Source of the DNA: Strix aluco
Taxonomy: Eukaryota > Chordata > Aves > Strigiformes > Strigidae
Direction: 5' to 3'
Length of the DNA: 64,000 nucleotides
Assembly: GCF_031877795.1 (NCBI RefSeq)
Contig: NC_133932.1
Span: 38,888,180 to 38,952,179 of the forward strand
Below, one piece after another: positions 27,401 to 37,425 of the stretch. How positions within the stretch are numbered: position 1 is the first letter of the stretch; the number at the start of each line of letters is the position of its first letter. Both the position numbers and the translations under genes were made by a program. The notes under the pieces were generated by a model. That model saw only the letters and a program-made list of their open reading frames with translations, did no database searches and was not told the origin of the DNA.

Positions 27401-30400
27401 GGACGACCGAGAGTTCACCCGCCACGCACACTCGGGAAGGGAGCTCACTCGGGGTGTCTGCTGCGAGCGAGAGCACGAGCCCCGCCTTCCCATCAACGAG
27501 GCCCCATGCCACTGCCACCGGCGTGGGCACAGCGAGTGGCAGTGCTGCCTCCGTGTCTCAGAACCCACGCTCGGCAACGACGACCCTCTCCTCCTCCAAC
27601 TCTCCTGCGGGATCCTCGCCAGCCACCCCCAGCCCGCAGGCAAGCACCAGCAACGGCACCGCTGAGGTGGGCTTGACCACCACCTCCCAGCCCTCCACGG
27701 CACTCGCCTCCTCTGCTCCTTCCTCCGCTCCTGGCTTGACCAGCGTGGCGTCGGGCCCTGTGACGGCAGAGCCCGCGACGCACAGTCCAGTTCCCAGCGC
27801 GCCCAGCCCCAAGCCATCGTCTTCCGCCCTCTCGGATACAACCGAGGCCAGCCTTTCGTCCACGCTGGCCGGCAGTGCGGAGACGCAGGCAGTGCGGCTC
27901 ACTTCTGGAACCCTCATGCAGGAGCAGGCCACGGCGGAGACGGGCGCCACTTCACCTTCCACGGGGAGCCCCTTGCCTGCCACGGCCTCTGCGGCTAGCC
28001 GTGACACCACTCCTCCCGGCAAAGGAGAAAGTGCCACCACAAACCAGGGGAGCAGCACGACGCCCGAGCCCAACGCCAACACATCCCTTTCCCTCCCTGT
28101 CTCATCGCTGGCCACCCTCTCCACCACCAGGATGCTGGGCGGAGAAGGGAGGACGACCGAGAGTTCACCCGCCACGCACACTCGGGAAGGGAGCTCACTC
28201 GGGGTGTCTGCTGCGAGCGAGAGCACGAGCCCCGCCTTCCCATCAACGAGGCCCCATGCCACTGCCACCAGCATGGGCACAGCGAGTGGCAGTGCTGCCT
28301 CCATGTCTCAGAACCCACGCTCGGAAACGACGACCCTCTCCTCCTCCAACTCTCCTGCGGGATCCTCGCCAGCCACCCCCAGCCCGCAGGCAAGCACCAG
28401 CAACGGCACCGCTGAGGTGGGCTTGACCGCCACCTCCCAGCCCTCCACGGCACTCGCCTCCTCTGCTCCTTCCTCCGCTCCTGGCTTGACCAGCGTGGCG
28501 TCGGGCCCTGTGACGGCAGAGCCCGCGACGCACAGTCCAGTTTCCAGCGCACCCAGCCCCAAGCCATCGTCTTCCGCCCTCTCGGATACAACCGAGGCCA
28601 GCCTTTCGTCCACGCTGGCCGGCAGTGCGGAGACGCAGGCAGTGCGGCTCACTTCTGGAACCCTCACGCAGGAGCAGGCCACGGCGGAGACGGGCGCCAC
28701 TTCACCTTCCACGGGGAGCCCCTTGCCTGCCACGGCCTCTGCGGCTAGCCGTGACACCACTCCTCCCGGCAAAGGAGAAAGTGCCACCACAAACCAGGGG
28801 AGCAGCATGATGCCCGAGCCCAACTCCAACACATCCCTTTCCCTCCCTGCCTCATCGCTGGCCACCCTCTCCACCACCAGGATGCTAGGCGGAGAAGGGA
28901 GGACGACCGAGAGTTCACCCGCCACGCACACTCGGGAAGGGAGCTCACTCGGGGTGTCTGCTGCGAGCGAGAGCACGAGCCCCGCCTTCCCATCAACGAG
29001 GCCCCATGCCACTGCCACCGGCGTGGGCACAGCGAGTGGCAGTGCTGCCTCCGTGTCTCAGAACCCACGCTCGGCAACGACGACCCTCTCCTCCTCCAAC
29101 TCTCCTGCGGGATCCTCGCCAGCCACCCCCAGCCCGCAGGCAAGCACCAGCAACGGCACCGCTGAGGTGGGCTTGACCACCACCTCCCAGCCCTCCACGG
29201 CACTCGCCTCCTCTGCTCCTTCCTCCGCTCCTGGCTTGACCAGCGTGGCGTCAGGCCCTGTGACGGCAGAGCCCGCGACGCACAGTCCAGTTCCCAGCGC
29301 GCCCAGCCCCAAGCCATCGTCTTCCGCCCTCTCGGATACAACCGAGGCCAGCCTTTCGTCCACGCTGGCCGGCAGTGCGGAGACGCAGGCAGTGCGGCTC
29401 ACTTCTGGAACCCTCACGCAGGAGCAGGCCACGGCGGAGACGGGCGCCACTTCACCTTCCACGGGGAGCCCCTTGCCTGCCACGGCCTCTGCGGCTAGCC
29501 GTGACACCACTCCTCCCGGCAAAGGAGAAAGTGCCACCACAAACCAGGGGAGCAGCACGACGCCCGAGCCCAACGCCAACACATCCCTTTCCCTCCCTGT
29601 CTCATCGCTGGCCACCCTCTCCACCACCAGGATGCTGGGCGGAGAAGGGAGGACGACCGAGAGTTCACCCGCCACGCACACTCGGGAAGGGAGCTCACTC
29701 GGGGTGTCTGCTGCGAGCGAGAGCATGAGCCCCGCCTTCCCATCAACGAGGCCCCATGCCACTGCCACCGGCATGGGCACAGCGAGTGGCAGTGCTGCCT
29801 CCATGTCTCAGAACCCACGCTCGGCAACGACGACCCTCTCCTCCTCCAACTCTCCTGCGGGATCCTCGACAGCCACCCCCAGCCCGCAGGCAAGCACCAG
29901 CAACGGCACCGCTGAGGTGGGCTTGACCGCCACCTCCCAGCCCTCCACGGCACTCGCCTCCTCTGCTCCTTCCTCCGCTCCTGGCTTGACCAGCGTGGCG
30001 TCGGGCCCTGTGACGGCAGAGCCCGCGACGCACAGTCCAGTTTCCAGCGCACCCAGCCCCAAGCCATCGTCTTCCGCCCTCTCGGATACAACCGAGGCCA
30101 GCCTTTCGTCCACGCTGGCCGGCAGTGCGGAGACGCAGGCAGTGCGGCTCACTTCTGGAACCCTCACGCAGGAGCAGGCCACGGCGGAGACGGGCGCCAC
30201 TTCACCTTCCACGGGGAGCCCCTTGCCTGCCACGGCCTCTGCGGCTAGCCGTGACACCACTCCTCCCGGCAAAGGAGAAAGTGCCACCACAAACCAGGGG
30301 AGCAGCATGATGCCCGAGCCCAACTCCAACACATCCCTTTCCCTCCCTGCCTCATCGCTGGCCACCCTCTCCACCACCAGGATGCTAGGCGGAGAAGGGA

Positions 30401-31927
30401 GGACGACCGAGAGTTCACCCGCCACGCACACTCGGGAAGGGAGCTCACTCGGGGTGTCTGCTGCGAGCGAGAGCACGAGCCCCGCCTTCCCATCAACGAG
30501 GCCCCATGCCACTGCCACCGGCGTGGGCACAGCGAGTGGCAGTGCTGCCTCCGTGTCTCAGAACCCACGCTCGGCAACGACGACCCTCTCCTCCTCCAAC
30601 TCTCCTGCGGGATCCTCGCCAGCCACCCCCAGCCCGCAGGCAAGCACCAGCAACGGCACCGCTGAGGTGGGCTTGACCGCCACCTCCCAGCCCTCCACGG
30701 CACTCGCCTCCTCTGCTCGTTCCTCCGCTCCTGGCTTGACCAGCGTGGCGTCGGGCCCTGTGACGGCAGAGCCCGCGACGCACAGTCCAGTTCCCAGCGC
30801 GCCCAGCCCCAAGCCATCGTCTTCCGCCCTCTCGGATACAACCGAGGCCAGCCTTTCGTCCACGCTGGCTGGCAGTGCGGAGACGCAGGCAGTGCGGCTC
30901 ACTTCTGGAACCCTCACGCAGGAGCAGGCCACGGCGGAGACGGGCGCCACTTCACCTTCCACGGGGAGCCCCTTGCCTGCCACGGCCTCTGCGGCTAGCC
31001 GTGACACCACTCCTCCCGGCAAAGGAGAAAGTGCCACCACAAACCAGGGGAGCAGCATGACGCCCGAGCCCAACTCCAACACATCCCTTTCCCTCCCTGC
31101 CTCATCGCTGGCCACCCTCTCCACCACCACGATGCTGGGCGGAGAAGGGAGGACGACCGAGAGTTCACCCGCCACGCACACTCGGGAAGGGAGCTCACTC
31201 GGGGTGTCTGCTGCGAGCGAGAGCACGAGCCCCGCCTTCCCATCAACGAGGCCCCATGCCACTGCCACCAGCGTGGGCACAGCGAGTGGCAGTGCTGCCT
31301 CCGTGTCTCAGAACCCACGCTCGGCAACGACGACCCTCTCCTCCTCCAACTCTCCTGCGGGATCCTCGACAGCCACCCCCAGCCCGCAGGCAAGCACCAG
31401 CAACGGCACCGCTGAGGTGGGCTTGACCGCCACCTCCCAGCCCTCCACGGCACTCGCCTCCTCTGCTCCTTCCTCCGCTCCTGGCTTGACCAGCGTGGCG
31501 TCGGGCCCTGTGACGGCAGAGCCCGCGACGCACAGTCCAGTTCCCAGCGCGCCCAGCCCCAAGCCATCGTCTTCCGCCCTCTCGGATACAACCGAGGCCA
31601 GCCTTTCGTCCACGCTGGCCGGCAGTGCGGAGACGCAGGCAGTGCGGCTCACTTCTGGAACCCTCACGCAGGAGCAGGCCACGGCGGAGACGGGCGCCAC
31701 TTCACCTTCCACGGGGAGCCCCTTGCCTGCCACGGCCTCTGCGGCTAGCCGTGACACCACTCCTCCCGGCAAAGGAGAAAGTGCCACCACAAACCAGGGG
31801 AGCAGCACGACGCCCGAGCCCAACACCAACACATCCCTTTCCCTCCCTGCCTCATCGCTGGCAACCGAATCCATCGTGAATTTCAGGAATTCAACATCTA
31901 TTAATCCTGCTTTTACCGTTACTTGTC
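6497..31927 (+). CDS. Giant mucin exon (about 8,470 aa, Ser/Thr/Pro-rich tandem repeats)
   Basis: One open frame of over 25 kb without a stop. In-frame stops at 6466 and 6478 mean the exon begins between 6481 and the repeats. Acceptors at 6496 and 6532 are both phase 1; a third AG at 6562 would create a stop and is excluded. The exon ends at a GTGAGT donor (31928), also phase 1. If it starts at 6497 the length is 25,431 nt, exactly divisible by three. After about 70 non-repetitive Thr/Asn-rich residues come 34 tandem units without any Cys. Hand count of one 250-residue unit gives about 40% Ser plus Thr with much Ala and Pro. Each unit carries an NGT sequon and usually an NTS sequon. This is a typical PTS (O-glycosylated) domain in the MUC16 size class. 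A hybrid assembly or collapsed copy number cannot be excluded from the sequence alone. Confidence 0.9.
14241..14810 (+). repeat. Short repeat unit (180-bp internal deletion)
   Basis: This unit lacks 180 bp (60 codons) found in full units, so the sequence goes from the GGCGGAGAAGGGAGGA segment directly into CCCTCTCCTCC. A GAC triplet is present at both ends of the lost segment, as expected for slippage or unequal exchange. The frame is kept. Confidence 0.95.
16311..16880 (+). repeat. Second short repeat unit (same 180-bp deletion)
   Basis: Same deletion junction as the unit at 14241, exactly 2,070 bp (750+750+570) downstream. The same TCACTG variant precedes it. It is therefore a copy of that unit and not an independent deletion. 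Confidence 0.95.
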
Positions 31928-33830
31928 GTGAGTATTTTTAATTTGGTACCATATTATTTTTCACTATTTTTGGCAGAATGTGTTAGTATTTACTTTCAAT
32001 CTTGCTCTATGCTGTTTGAATTTTAAGATTTTACTTTTTTTTTTGGGGGGGGGAAGTTTTTCCTGGAATTTGAGTAATTGCATATACATGCATTCCTCAG
32101 AACTGCATATCCAGTTTGCGGTTTTATTTTGAAATGGCACCTTTTATGTAGGCAGTGTCGTGTGCCACAGGAGTAATATGCTGTAAAGGTATTTTGCATA
32201 GGTGTGTTATATTAGTGGGATCTTTAATTGTTGTTGTTATGTATTTGGTTTTGAAATTCCTGTTTACGATATAGAGGGATTTCCTTCCTTAGGAGTATTT
32301 AATCAAATTTATTTGTATTATGTTGGTCCTTGTTTGTAATTCTCTTCTAATTTTTCTATGTGGCTATCTGCCAACTTCAAGGATATGCATTAGTCAATCT
32401 TTCTTCTTTTTTTAATGTATAAAAATATAAAGCAAAGATTGAAAGGAGGAGAATGCAGCCTTTTTCTATTCTGCAACAACAAAAAAAAATTCCAAATTTG
32501 GGGTATGATTTCCATTTTTAGAGCGTAATAGTATTCTTCTTGTTTGAATACAAATCTAAGGTGTTAATCCTACCCTGATTTGGATTCACAGTGCTCTCAT
32601 GGAATTTAATAGGAGATATTCACTTGCATAAGGTATAAATTTGTCTTCCACAATGGCTACATTCCAAGTAGAGTGCAGTGACAAGAGGCGTTCCTCAGGT
32701 GTCAGTAGTGTGACCAGTGCTGTTTAACACTTTTGTTGGCAACATGGACAGTGGGACTGAGTGCAATTTCAGCAAGTTTGCCAATGACACCAAGCTGTGT
32801 GGTGTGGTTGACACTCTGGAGGGAAGGGATGTGCCATCCAGAGAGACCTTGACAGGCTTGAGAGGTGGGCCTGTGCGAATTTCATGAATTTTTTTTTCAT
32901 TGCAACCAACAAGGCCAAGGGCAAGGTCCTGCATATGGGTTGGGACAATCTGAAATACAAATACAGGATGGGTGGAGAAAGGATTGAGAGCAGCCCTGCA
33001 GAGAAGGACTTGGGAGTGTTGGTTGACAAGAAGCTCAACATAACCTGGCAATGTGCGTTTGCAGACCAAAAAGCCGACTATATCCTGGGCTGCATGAAGA
33101 GAAATGTGACCAGCAGGTTGAGGGATGTGATTCTCCACCTCTGCTCTGCTCTCGTGAGACCCACCTGCAGTGCTGTGTCGAGCTCTGAGGCTGCCAGTGT
33201 AAGAAGGACATGGACCTGCTCAAGCGGGTCCAGAGGAGGCCACGAAGATGATCAGGGAGCTGGAGCACCTCCCCTGTGAGGACAGGCTGAGAGAGTTGGG
33301 GTTGTTCAGCCTGGAGAAGAGAAGGCTCCTGGGAGACCTTAACTGTGGCCTTCCAGTACTTAAAGTGGACCTACAGAAAAGATGGGGAGGGACTCTTTAT
33401 CAGGGAGTGTAGTGATAGGATGAGTGGTAATGGCTTTCAACTGAAAGAAAGTAGACTTAGATTAGATATAGGGAAGAAATTCTTTACTGTGAGAGTGGTG
33501 AGACACGGGAACAGGTTGCCCAGAGAAGTTGTGGCTGCTCCCTCCCTGGCAGTGTTCAAGGCCAGGTTGGACGGGGCTTTGAGCAACCTGGTCTAGTGGA
33601 AGGTGTCCCTGTCCATGGCAGGGGGGTTGGAATTAGATGGTCTTTATGGTCCCTTCCAATCCAAACCATTCTTTGATTCTCTGATGTGATTCTATGATTC
33701 ACACCTTTATAAAAACAGTCAGAGATTTCAATTTTTCCTTAGGCAATCAGTTTTGCATTAATACTTTATTCCTTGAAGACACACAGACTGTAACTACATG
33801 TCTCACAGGAATTTTGTTTTTGCTTTTTAG
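31928..33830 (+). other. Intron after the giant exon
   Basis: Begins with GTGAGT and ends with a pyrimidine-rich tract and TTTTTAG. AT-rich sequence at 31928-32660, then a CR1 insertion. No extra exon seen. Confidence 0.7.
32670..33700 (+). mobile_element. CR1 LINE fragment (end of ORF2 and 3' UTR)
   Basis: Matches the conserved 3' kilobase of avian CR1 by eye: the C-terminal reverse-transcriptase coding part (GCAAGTTTGCCAATGACACC, then ACAAGGCCAAGGGCAAGGTC), then the 3' UTR with CAGTGTTCAAGGCCAGGTTGG. It ends in the ATTCTATGATTC tail at about 33700. Frameshifts and stops break the ORF, so it is dead. Same orientation as the mucin gene, within an intron. Confidence 0.92.
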
Positions 33831-34082
33831 TTCCGATCACTTTCTCCATACAGCTGGAGGATGTGACCAGTACAAGGATACAGTTCAGCTGGAAACCTCA
33901 AGGTGGCACAAGAGACAGTCCTTACAGAGTGCACCTGTGGGGAGGCTCTAGAGAGTTGAAGAGAAGCCTAAATGAAACAAGTACTGCATTTGGAAATCTA
34001 CTTTCTGATCATGAATACCAAATATCCGTGGATGTTTCAACTTGCTCTAAGAATGTCAGTACCTTCTTGACAGTTCGTACAG
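33831..34082 (+). CDS. Mucin exon 3: fibronectin type III domain 1
   Basis: Acceptor TTTTTGCTTTTTAG, donor GTATTT at 34083, 252 nt, phase 1-1. It encodes one FN3 module: a Trp in the B strand (FSW), a Tyr in the C strand (YRV), the NLLSDHEY turn and a C-terminal VRTG. One Cys lies near the end (TCSKN). Very similar in layout to the FN3 exon at 37183, so the pair arose by internal duplication. FN3 next to SEA and EGF is the UMODL1 arrangement. Open sequence past 34082 is intron read-through. Confidence 0.85.
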
Positions 34083-35083
34083 GTATTTCCTCAGGAATCT
34101 TTATTTTTTCTATTAGCAGACTAACACACATACATGGCCTAAAGATGAAGCTCTTTTTCATTGAGCACCTACCTGGACATGAAAAAGCTATATACTAAAA
34201 TGAATAGGCAAAGGGAGACCAAACTTTCAGACACTTAAAGCCAGCCTGCAAATTTTTCATGGGTTAAGATTCAAAGTCTCCCTTGTCCTCCTGCCAAATG
34301 CAAAACTTTACTGAACTACAACCACAGTGGTTCAACATGCCAGTCTCTCCCAGCTCCATACTCTTTACTTCCCAAGCTTGTCCTACTTCTGCATCTTCAC
34401 ATGCAAGTTGTGCCCACTTTTGGGTTCCCAGTTACATAGCAGCCAGCAGGTTTAAAGCCACAGTTCTCCTGTAGCCATTTAGTCTAGGAAAGCCCAGAGT
34501 CCTGCATGTCCTACTGCTTGTTTGCTTCACAAATCCCAGCTTCTTCTTCAGTAGAGGAAGCTGCTGCAGTATGGCAAATGCTTACAGTAGGATATACCAG
34601 TGTAGTTAAGTTCACAAGTGAAATACCTATTGTATTATCTATTACCTGGAGTCTTGCACTGTCCTCCCATGGAATAGCATCTGTGATACTGGGAGCAACT
34701 GTGCAGAGTACATGAAACAACATGTTGGAAGAAGCAGAGTCAATGCACTGCAGCTCAAGGGCAGGCTTCTTGCAGGGACTGGTGTTCAAAGCTGCCTTGC
34801 TGTAAGGCACATAACCCAAGGTATGGTGGTCCTTCCCCTTGTCATCATGTAACAGTTTGTCCTCTTCCTTCAGAGATACATCAAGTAAAAGGTGAGGAAT
34901 ACAGTGGTCAGTGCATGGTACAGCCTATTTATGAGATATATTGTGGCCAGCTGTGGTGCAGGGAGGTAACCTGTGTGCATTCACCTCAGGACAGCTCTTA
35001 TCCTTAGATGTACTTAGCTGAGGAACCATTTTTAAACAATACCTATACTTCGGCTGGTTATTCTGTCTTTAATATCTCCACAG
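34083..35083 (+). other. Mucin intron
   Basis: Between FN3-1 and SEA-1. Nothing recognisable; the open frames inside are short and lack domains. Confidence 0.6.
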
Positions 35084-35196
35084 CTGCTGAAGTCTTCAAT
35101 GGAACGACTAGGATTACCAATGAAGTTTTCATACCTGAATACCAGAACAAATCAAGTCCAGCATTTAAGGACTTTGAAACTAATTTCATTAAGGAG
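35084..35196 (+). CDS. Mucin exon 4: SEA domain 1, N-terminal half
   Basis: Acceptor TTTAATATCTCCACAG, donor GTATTT at 35197, 113 nt, phase 1 to 0. Encodes the first SEA strand and helix: VFNGT, ITNEVFIPEYQN, then SSPAFKDFETNF. SEA domains stabilise or cleave mucins and other glycosylated membrane proteins near the membrane. The same 113-nt, phase 1-0 exon recurs at 41027, supporting both calls. Confidence 0.87.
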
Positions 35197-35529
35197 GTAT
35201 TTTGCTTAGGAATTCTAAACTAAAATTTATTTTCTGAAGAGCTCTTCCTAATGTAAATAATCATGAGGATCTGGGTATGAATAATCTTAAATGCGGTTAG
35301 GAAAGACTGTGTGATGGTTAGAAACAAAGCAGTACTTATTAAGGCCTTACTTCTCATTTATATTGTAGTCCTCTGAGGCCCTGGTTTAAATTAAATTCTG
35401 TCTGGGAGTTATACATATTCTTCTACTATAAGAGATGCTTCTAAATGAATTATGGCCAGCAAATTGCTAGAACAACTCTTTATGTTAAAGGAGAAAAATA
35501 GATAATAACTTAAACCTTTTACCTTGCAG
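35197..35529 (+). other. Mucin intron inside SEA 1
   Basis: Phase-0 intron splitting the SEA fold. Nothing else recognised. Confidence 0.6.
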
Positions 35530-35749
35530 ATAGAAAAACATCTGCCACAGAAGATCCTTGAATTAATAAAGCAAAAAAAATTGCGTATTGTAATTAATAG
35601 CATCAAGAATGGCAGTGTGATTGTGCTCTTCGACATTGTTTTGGATATAGGAGAAAATATAACAAAACATGAGATTTCAGATGCTTTTATAGAGGCCCTT
35701 AACATGAGTACAGTATTGAAAGCTGATCTTAAGAAGACTGTTATAGAAG
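35530..35749 (+). CDS. Mucin exon 5: SEA domain 1, C-terminal half with GSVIV site
   Basis: Acceptor CTTTTACCTTGCAG, donor GTATGA at 35750, 220 nt, phase 0 to 1. It completes SEA 1. The loop between strands reads NGSVIVLFD, close to the GSVVV autoproteolysis motif known from MUC1 and MUC16 SEA domains. The Gly-Ser pair needed for N-to-O acyl shift is present, so cleavage is plausible. Two N-glycosylation sequons (NIT and NMS) follow. Confidence 0.87.
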
Positions 35750-35925
35750 GTATGAATTCGTTCATCACTCTGAATTCAAGCAGTAGTGTCTGTTTCACTG
35801 ATAGTAACATCCAGTGAAATGGGATTTAGATGGGGAAAGGCAATTGCAAGTAGTATTCTGTTTATCTCTTTTTCCAATGCTGACTTAAAACCTCGTTCTT
35901 TTTGTTTTGTTTAACTCCACTGTAG

Positions 35926-36084
35926 CAAGGAATAGTTGTCAGCCAGGATTAAATGACTGTTCCCAACATGCTACCTGCACTGTTGAAGGAGCCACTTATT
36001 CCTGTCAATGCAACAAAGGATTCACAGATAACAGTCCCCAAGTTCCAGGGAGAGTTTGTCAGCAAAACCAGAACCTACCTTCAC
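35926..36084 (+). CDS. Mucin exon 6: EGF-like domain
   Basis: Acceptor TTTAACTCCACTGTAG, donor GTAACT at 36085, 159 nt, phase 1-1. Six cysteines with spacing C-x6-C-x5-C-x8-C-x1-C-x15-C and a conserved aromatic (TYSCQC) form a complete EGF module. An EGF directly after SEA matches both UMODL1 and several membrane mucins. Confidence 0.85.
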
Positions 36085-36382
36085 GTAACTGCTTTATATA
36101 ATTTCTTTTTTTTTTTAAAAAACACCTTTAAAAATTTGTATATAAGGTCTTTTCCCATCCCTGACCTTCTCTCAGGTAATGGCTCATTATGATTAGTTAC
36201 ACTGGACTTTGATGGATTGAATTTTATATGAGAATGGGTACCATAGTTAACTATTTAGGTGAACAATGGAAGCATATTTTCTGGGCTTGTTTTCTGAAAG
36301 TTGTTTATGAAAATAAATAGCATAAACTTGGTGAAACTTTAAAAGACATTCTACTCACTGACACCAAATTGTTATTTTATAG
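36085..36382 (+). other. Mucin intron
   Basis: Short intron between the EGF and linker exons, starting with GTAACT and ending TTATTTTATAG. Nothing else seen. Confidence 0.6.
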
Positions 36383-36481
36383 AACAAATGACTACAGTCC
36401 CTCCAAAAAGTGCTACACCTACATTTACAGGATCAACAGCTAATTCCATTTTCACTACCACATTTGCATCAGCACCTTGCA
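36383..36481 (+). CDS. Mucin exon 7: short Thr/Pro-rich linker
   Basis: 99 nt, phase 1-1, with a good GTAAGT donor (36482). Encodes 33 residues rich in Thr, Ser, Pro and Ala, ending in a single Cys. Probably an O-glycosylated spacer between the EGF and the second FN3. Too short for any domain match; supported by splice sites, frame and composition. Confidence 0.7.
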
Positions 36482-37182
36482 GTAAGTAAATATTTGATAC
36501 TGAATACTAGAATAAAAATTATCTAAGATGAGTTATTAAAATCAGATACAATATTCTTGTTCATCAGTCATATCAGCCGTGAAGTAAAATCTCTGGATAT
36601 AATTTCAGAAAGGGAAGCCTGAGAGAACCACTGAAAATACATAATTATACAAATATCAATCAAGGTAGTTTCTACCCCTCAGTAAAGTCCTCCTGGACCC
36701 AGTAAGGTTCCACTGGGTGCCGATCTCCAGTGATAAACCACTGTGATAGGTGATTTTTCTTAATGTTATTTTGAAGAACATTTATTACATGCCTATCTAC
36801 TGCTCTGAACCTAGGGTTTCCTGGTGGCATTTTAGTAATCCATCCTCCTGATATGAGTCCAATATGAGTTAAATAGCAGTGTGCCTCAGAACACTCATCA
36901 GAGCAACTGCCTTGCCTGTGGTGAGAAAGACTAGAAGCAAGTTGAATGTCACCCATTTGGAGCCATCAAATAAAGTACATTAATGTATGATTTACATCTA
37001 TAGAGTAAACAGTTTATTTATGCTCTTGTGGGAGAATGAGGTGAAAGGCTGAATCAGCCCTAAGAAAACTAATAAAAATTTATATTCTTTAATTTTTATT
37101 TTTTTGCTACAATTTTAAATGTGTAGAATTGGAGAAGTGAAATGAACCGCCCTCAGCTGTATGAAACTTTTTCACTTTGCAG
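36482..37182 (+). other. Mucin intron
   Basis: Between the linker and FN3-2. Nothing recognised. Confidence 0.6.
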
Positions 37183-37425
37183 TGCCAATGTCCATTAAAG
37201 TTCAGAATGTGACTGGGGAAGCAATAGAAATCAGCTGGACTGGTGGCAGGAGAGGCAGCCTCTACACAGTCTCCCTCATGGATGGAAACCAGGAGATAAA
37301 TAAAACGACTACAAAAGAGACAAAAACTGTGTTTAAACATTTACTTCCTGGTCACGTATACACAATATCTGTGGCAGTATTATCTTGTGCTAAGAATAGC
37401 TGGGCTTCAGTTACTGTCCGAACAG
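37183..37425 (+). CDS. Mucin exon 8: fibronectin type III domain 2
   Basis: Acceptor TTTTCACTTTGCAG, donor GTATTT at 37426, 243 nt, phase 1-1. FN3 signature: ISW in the B strand, LYTVSL in the C strand, LLPGHVYTISV near the end, closing with VRTG. The CAKN motif near the end mirrors the CSKN of the first FN3 exon, so the two are paralogues within the gene. Confidence 0.87.

Larger units (their letters stand above)
6712..31868 (+). repeat. Tandem array: 34 coding units, 32 of 750 bp and 2 of 570 bp
   Basis: Taking the GATGCTAGGC/GATGGTGGGC site as unit start, units begin at 6741 and follow every 750 bp, except that the units at 14241 and 16311 are 570 bp. The last full start is 31131, and homology stops near 31868. 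Both unit lengths are multiples of three, so the frame is kept throughout. Units differ by only a few substitutions each, including at silent positions, which points to recent amplification or gene conversion. The block is GC- and CpG-rich, in sharp contrast to its AT-rich flanks. Confidence 0.97.

Noticed and set aside
6712..31868. CRISPR array or non-coding satellite
   Set aside because: Repeats are adjacent without spacers, preserve the reading frame and encode a mucin domain with flanking exons.
6597..31874. Many long ORFs on the - strand and in the other + frames across the array (up to 430 codons)
   Set aside because: They repeat with the 750-bp period and exist because the GC-rich unit lacks stops in several frames. 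Only the + frame of the giant exon joins proper splice sites and the downstream domains.
32695..33596. Short ORFs around 33 kb as genes
   Set aside because: They are pieces of a dead CR1 LINE.
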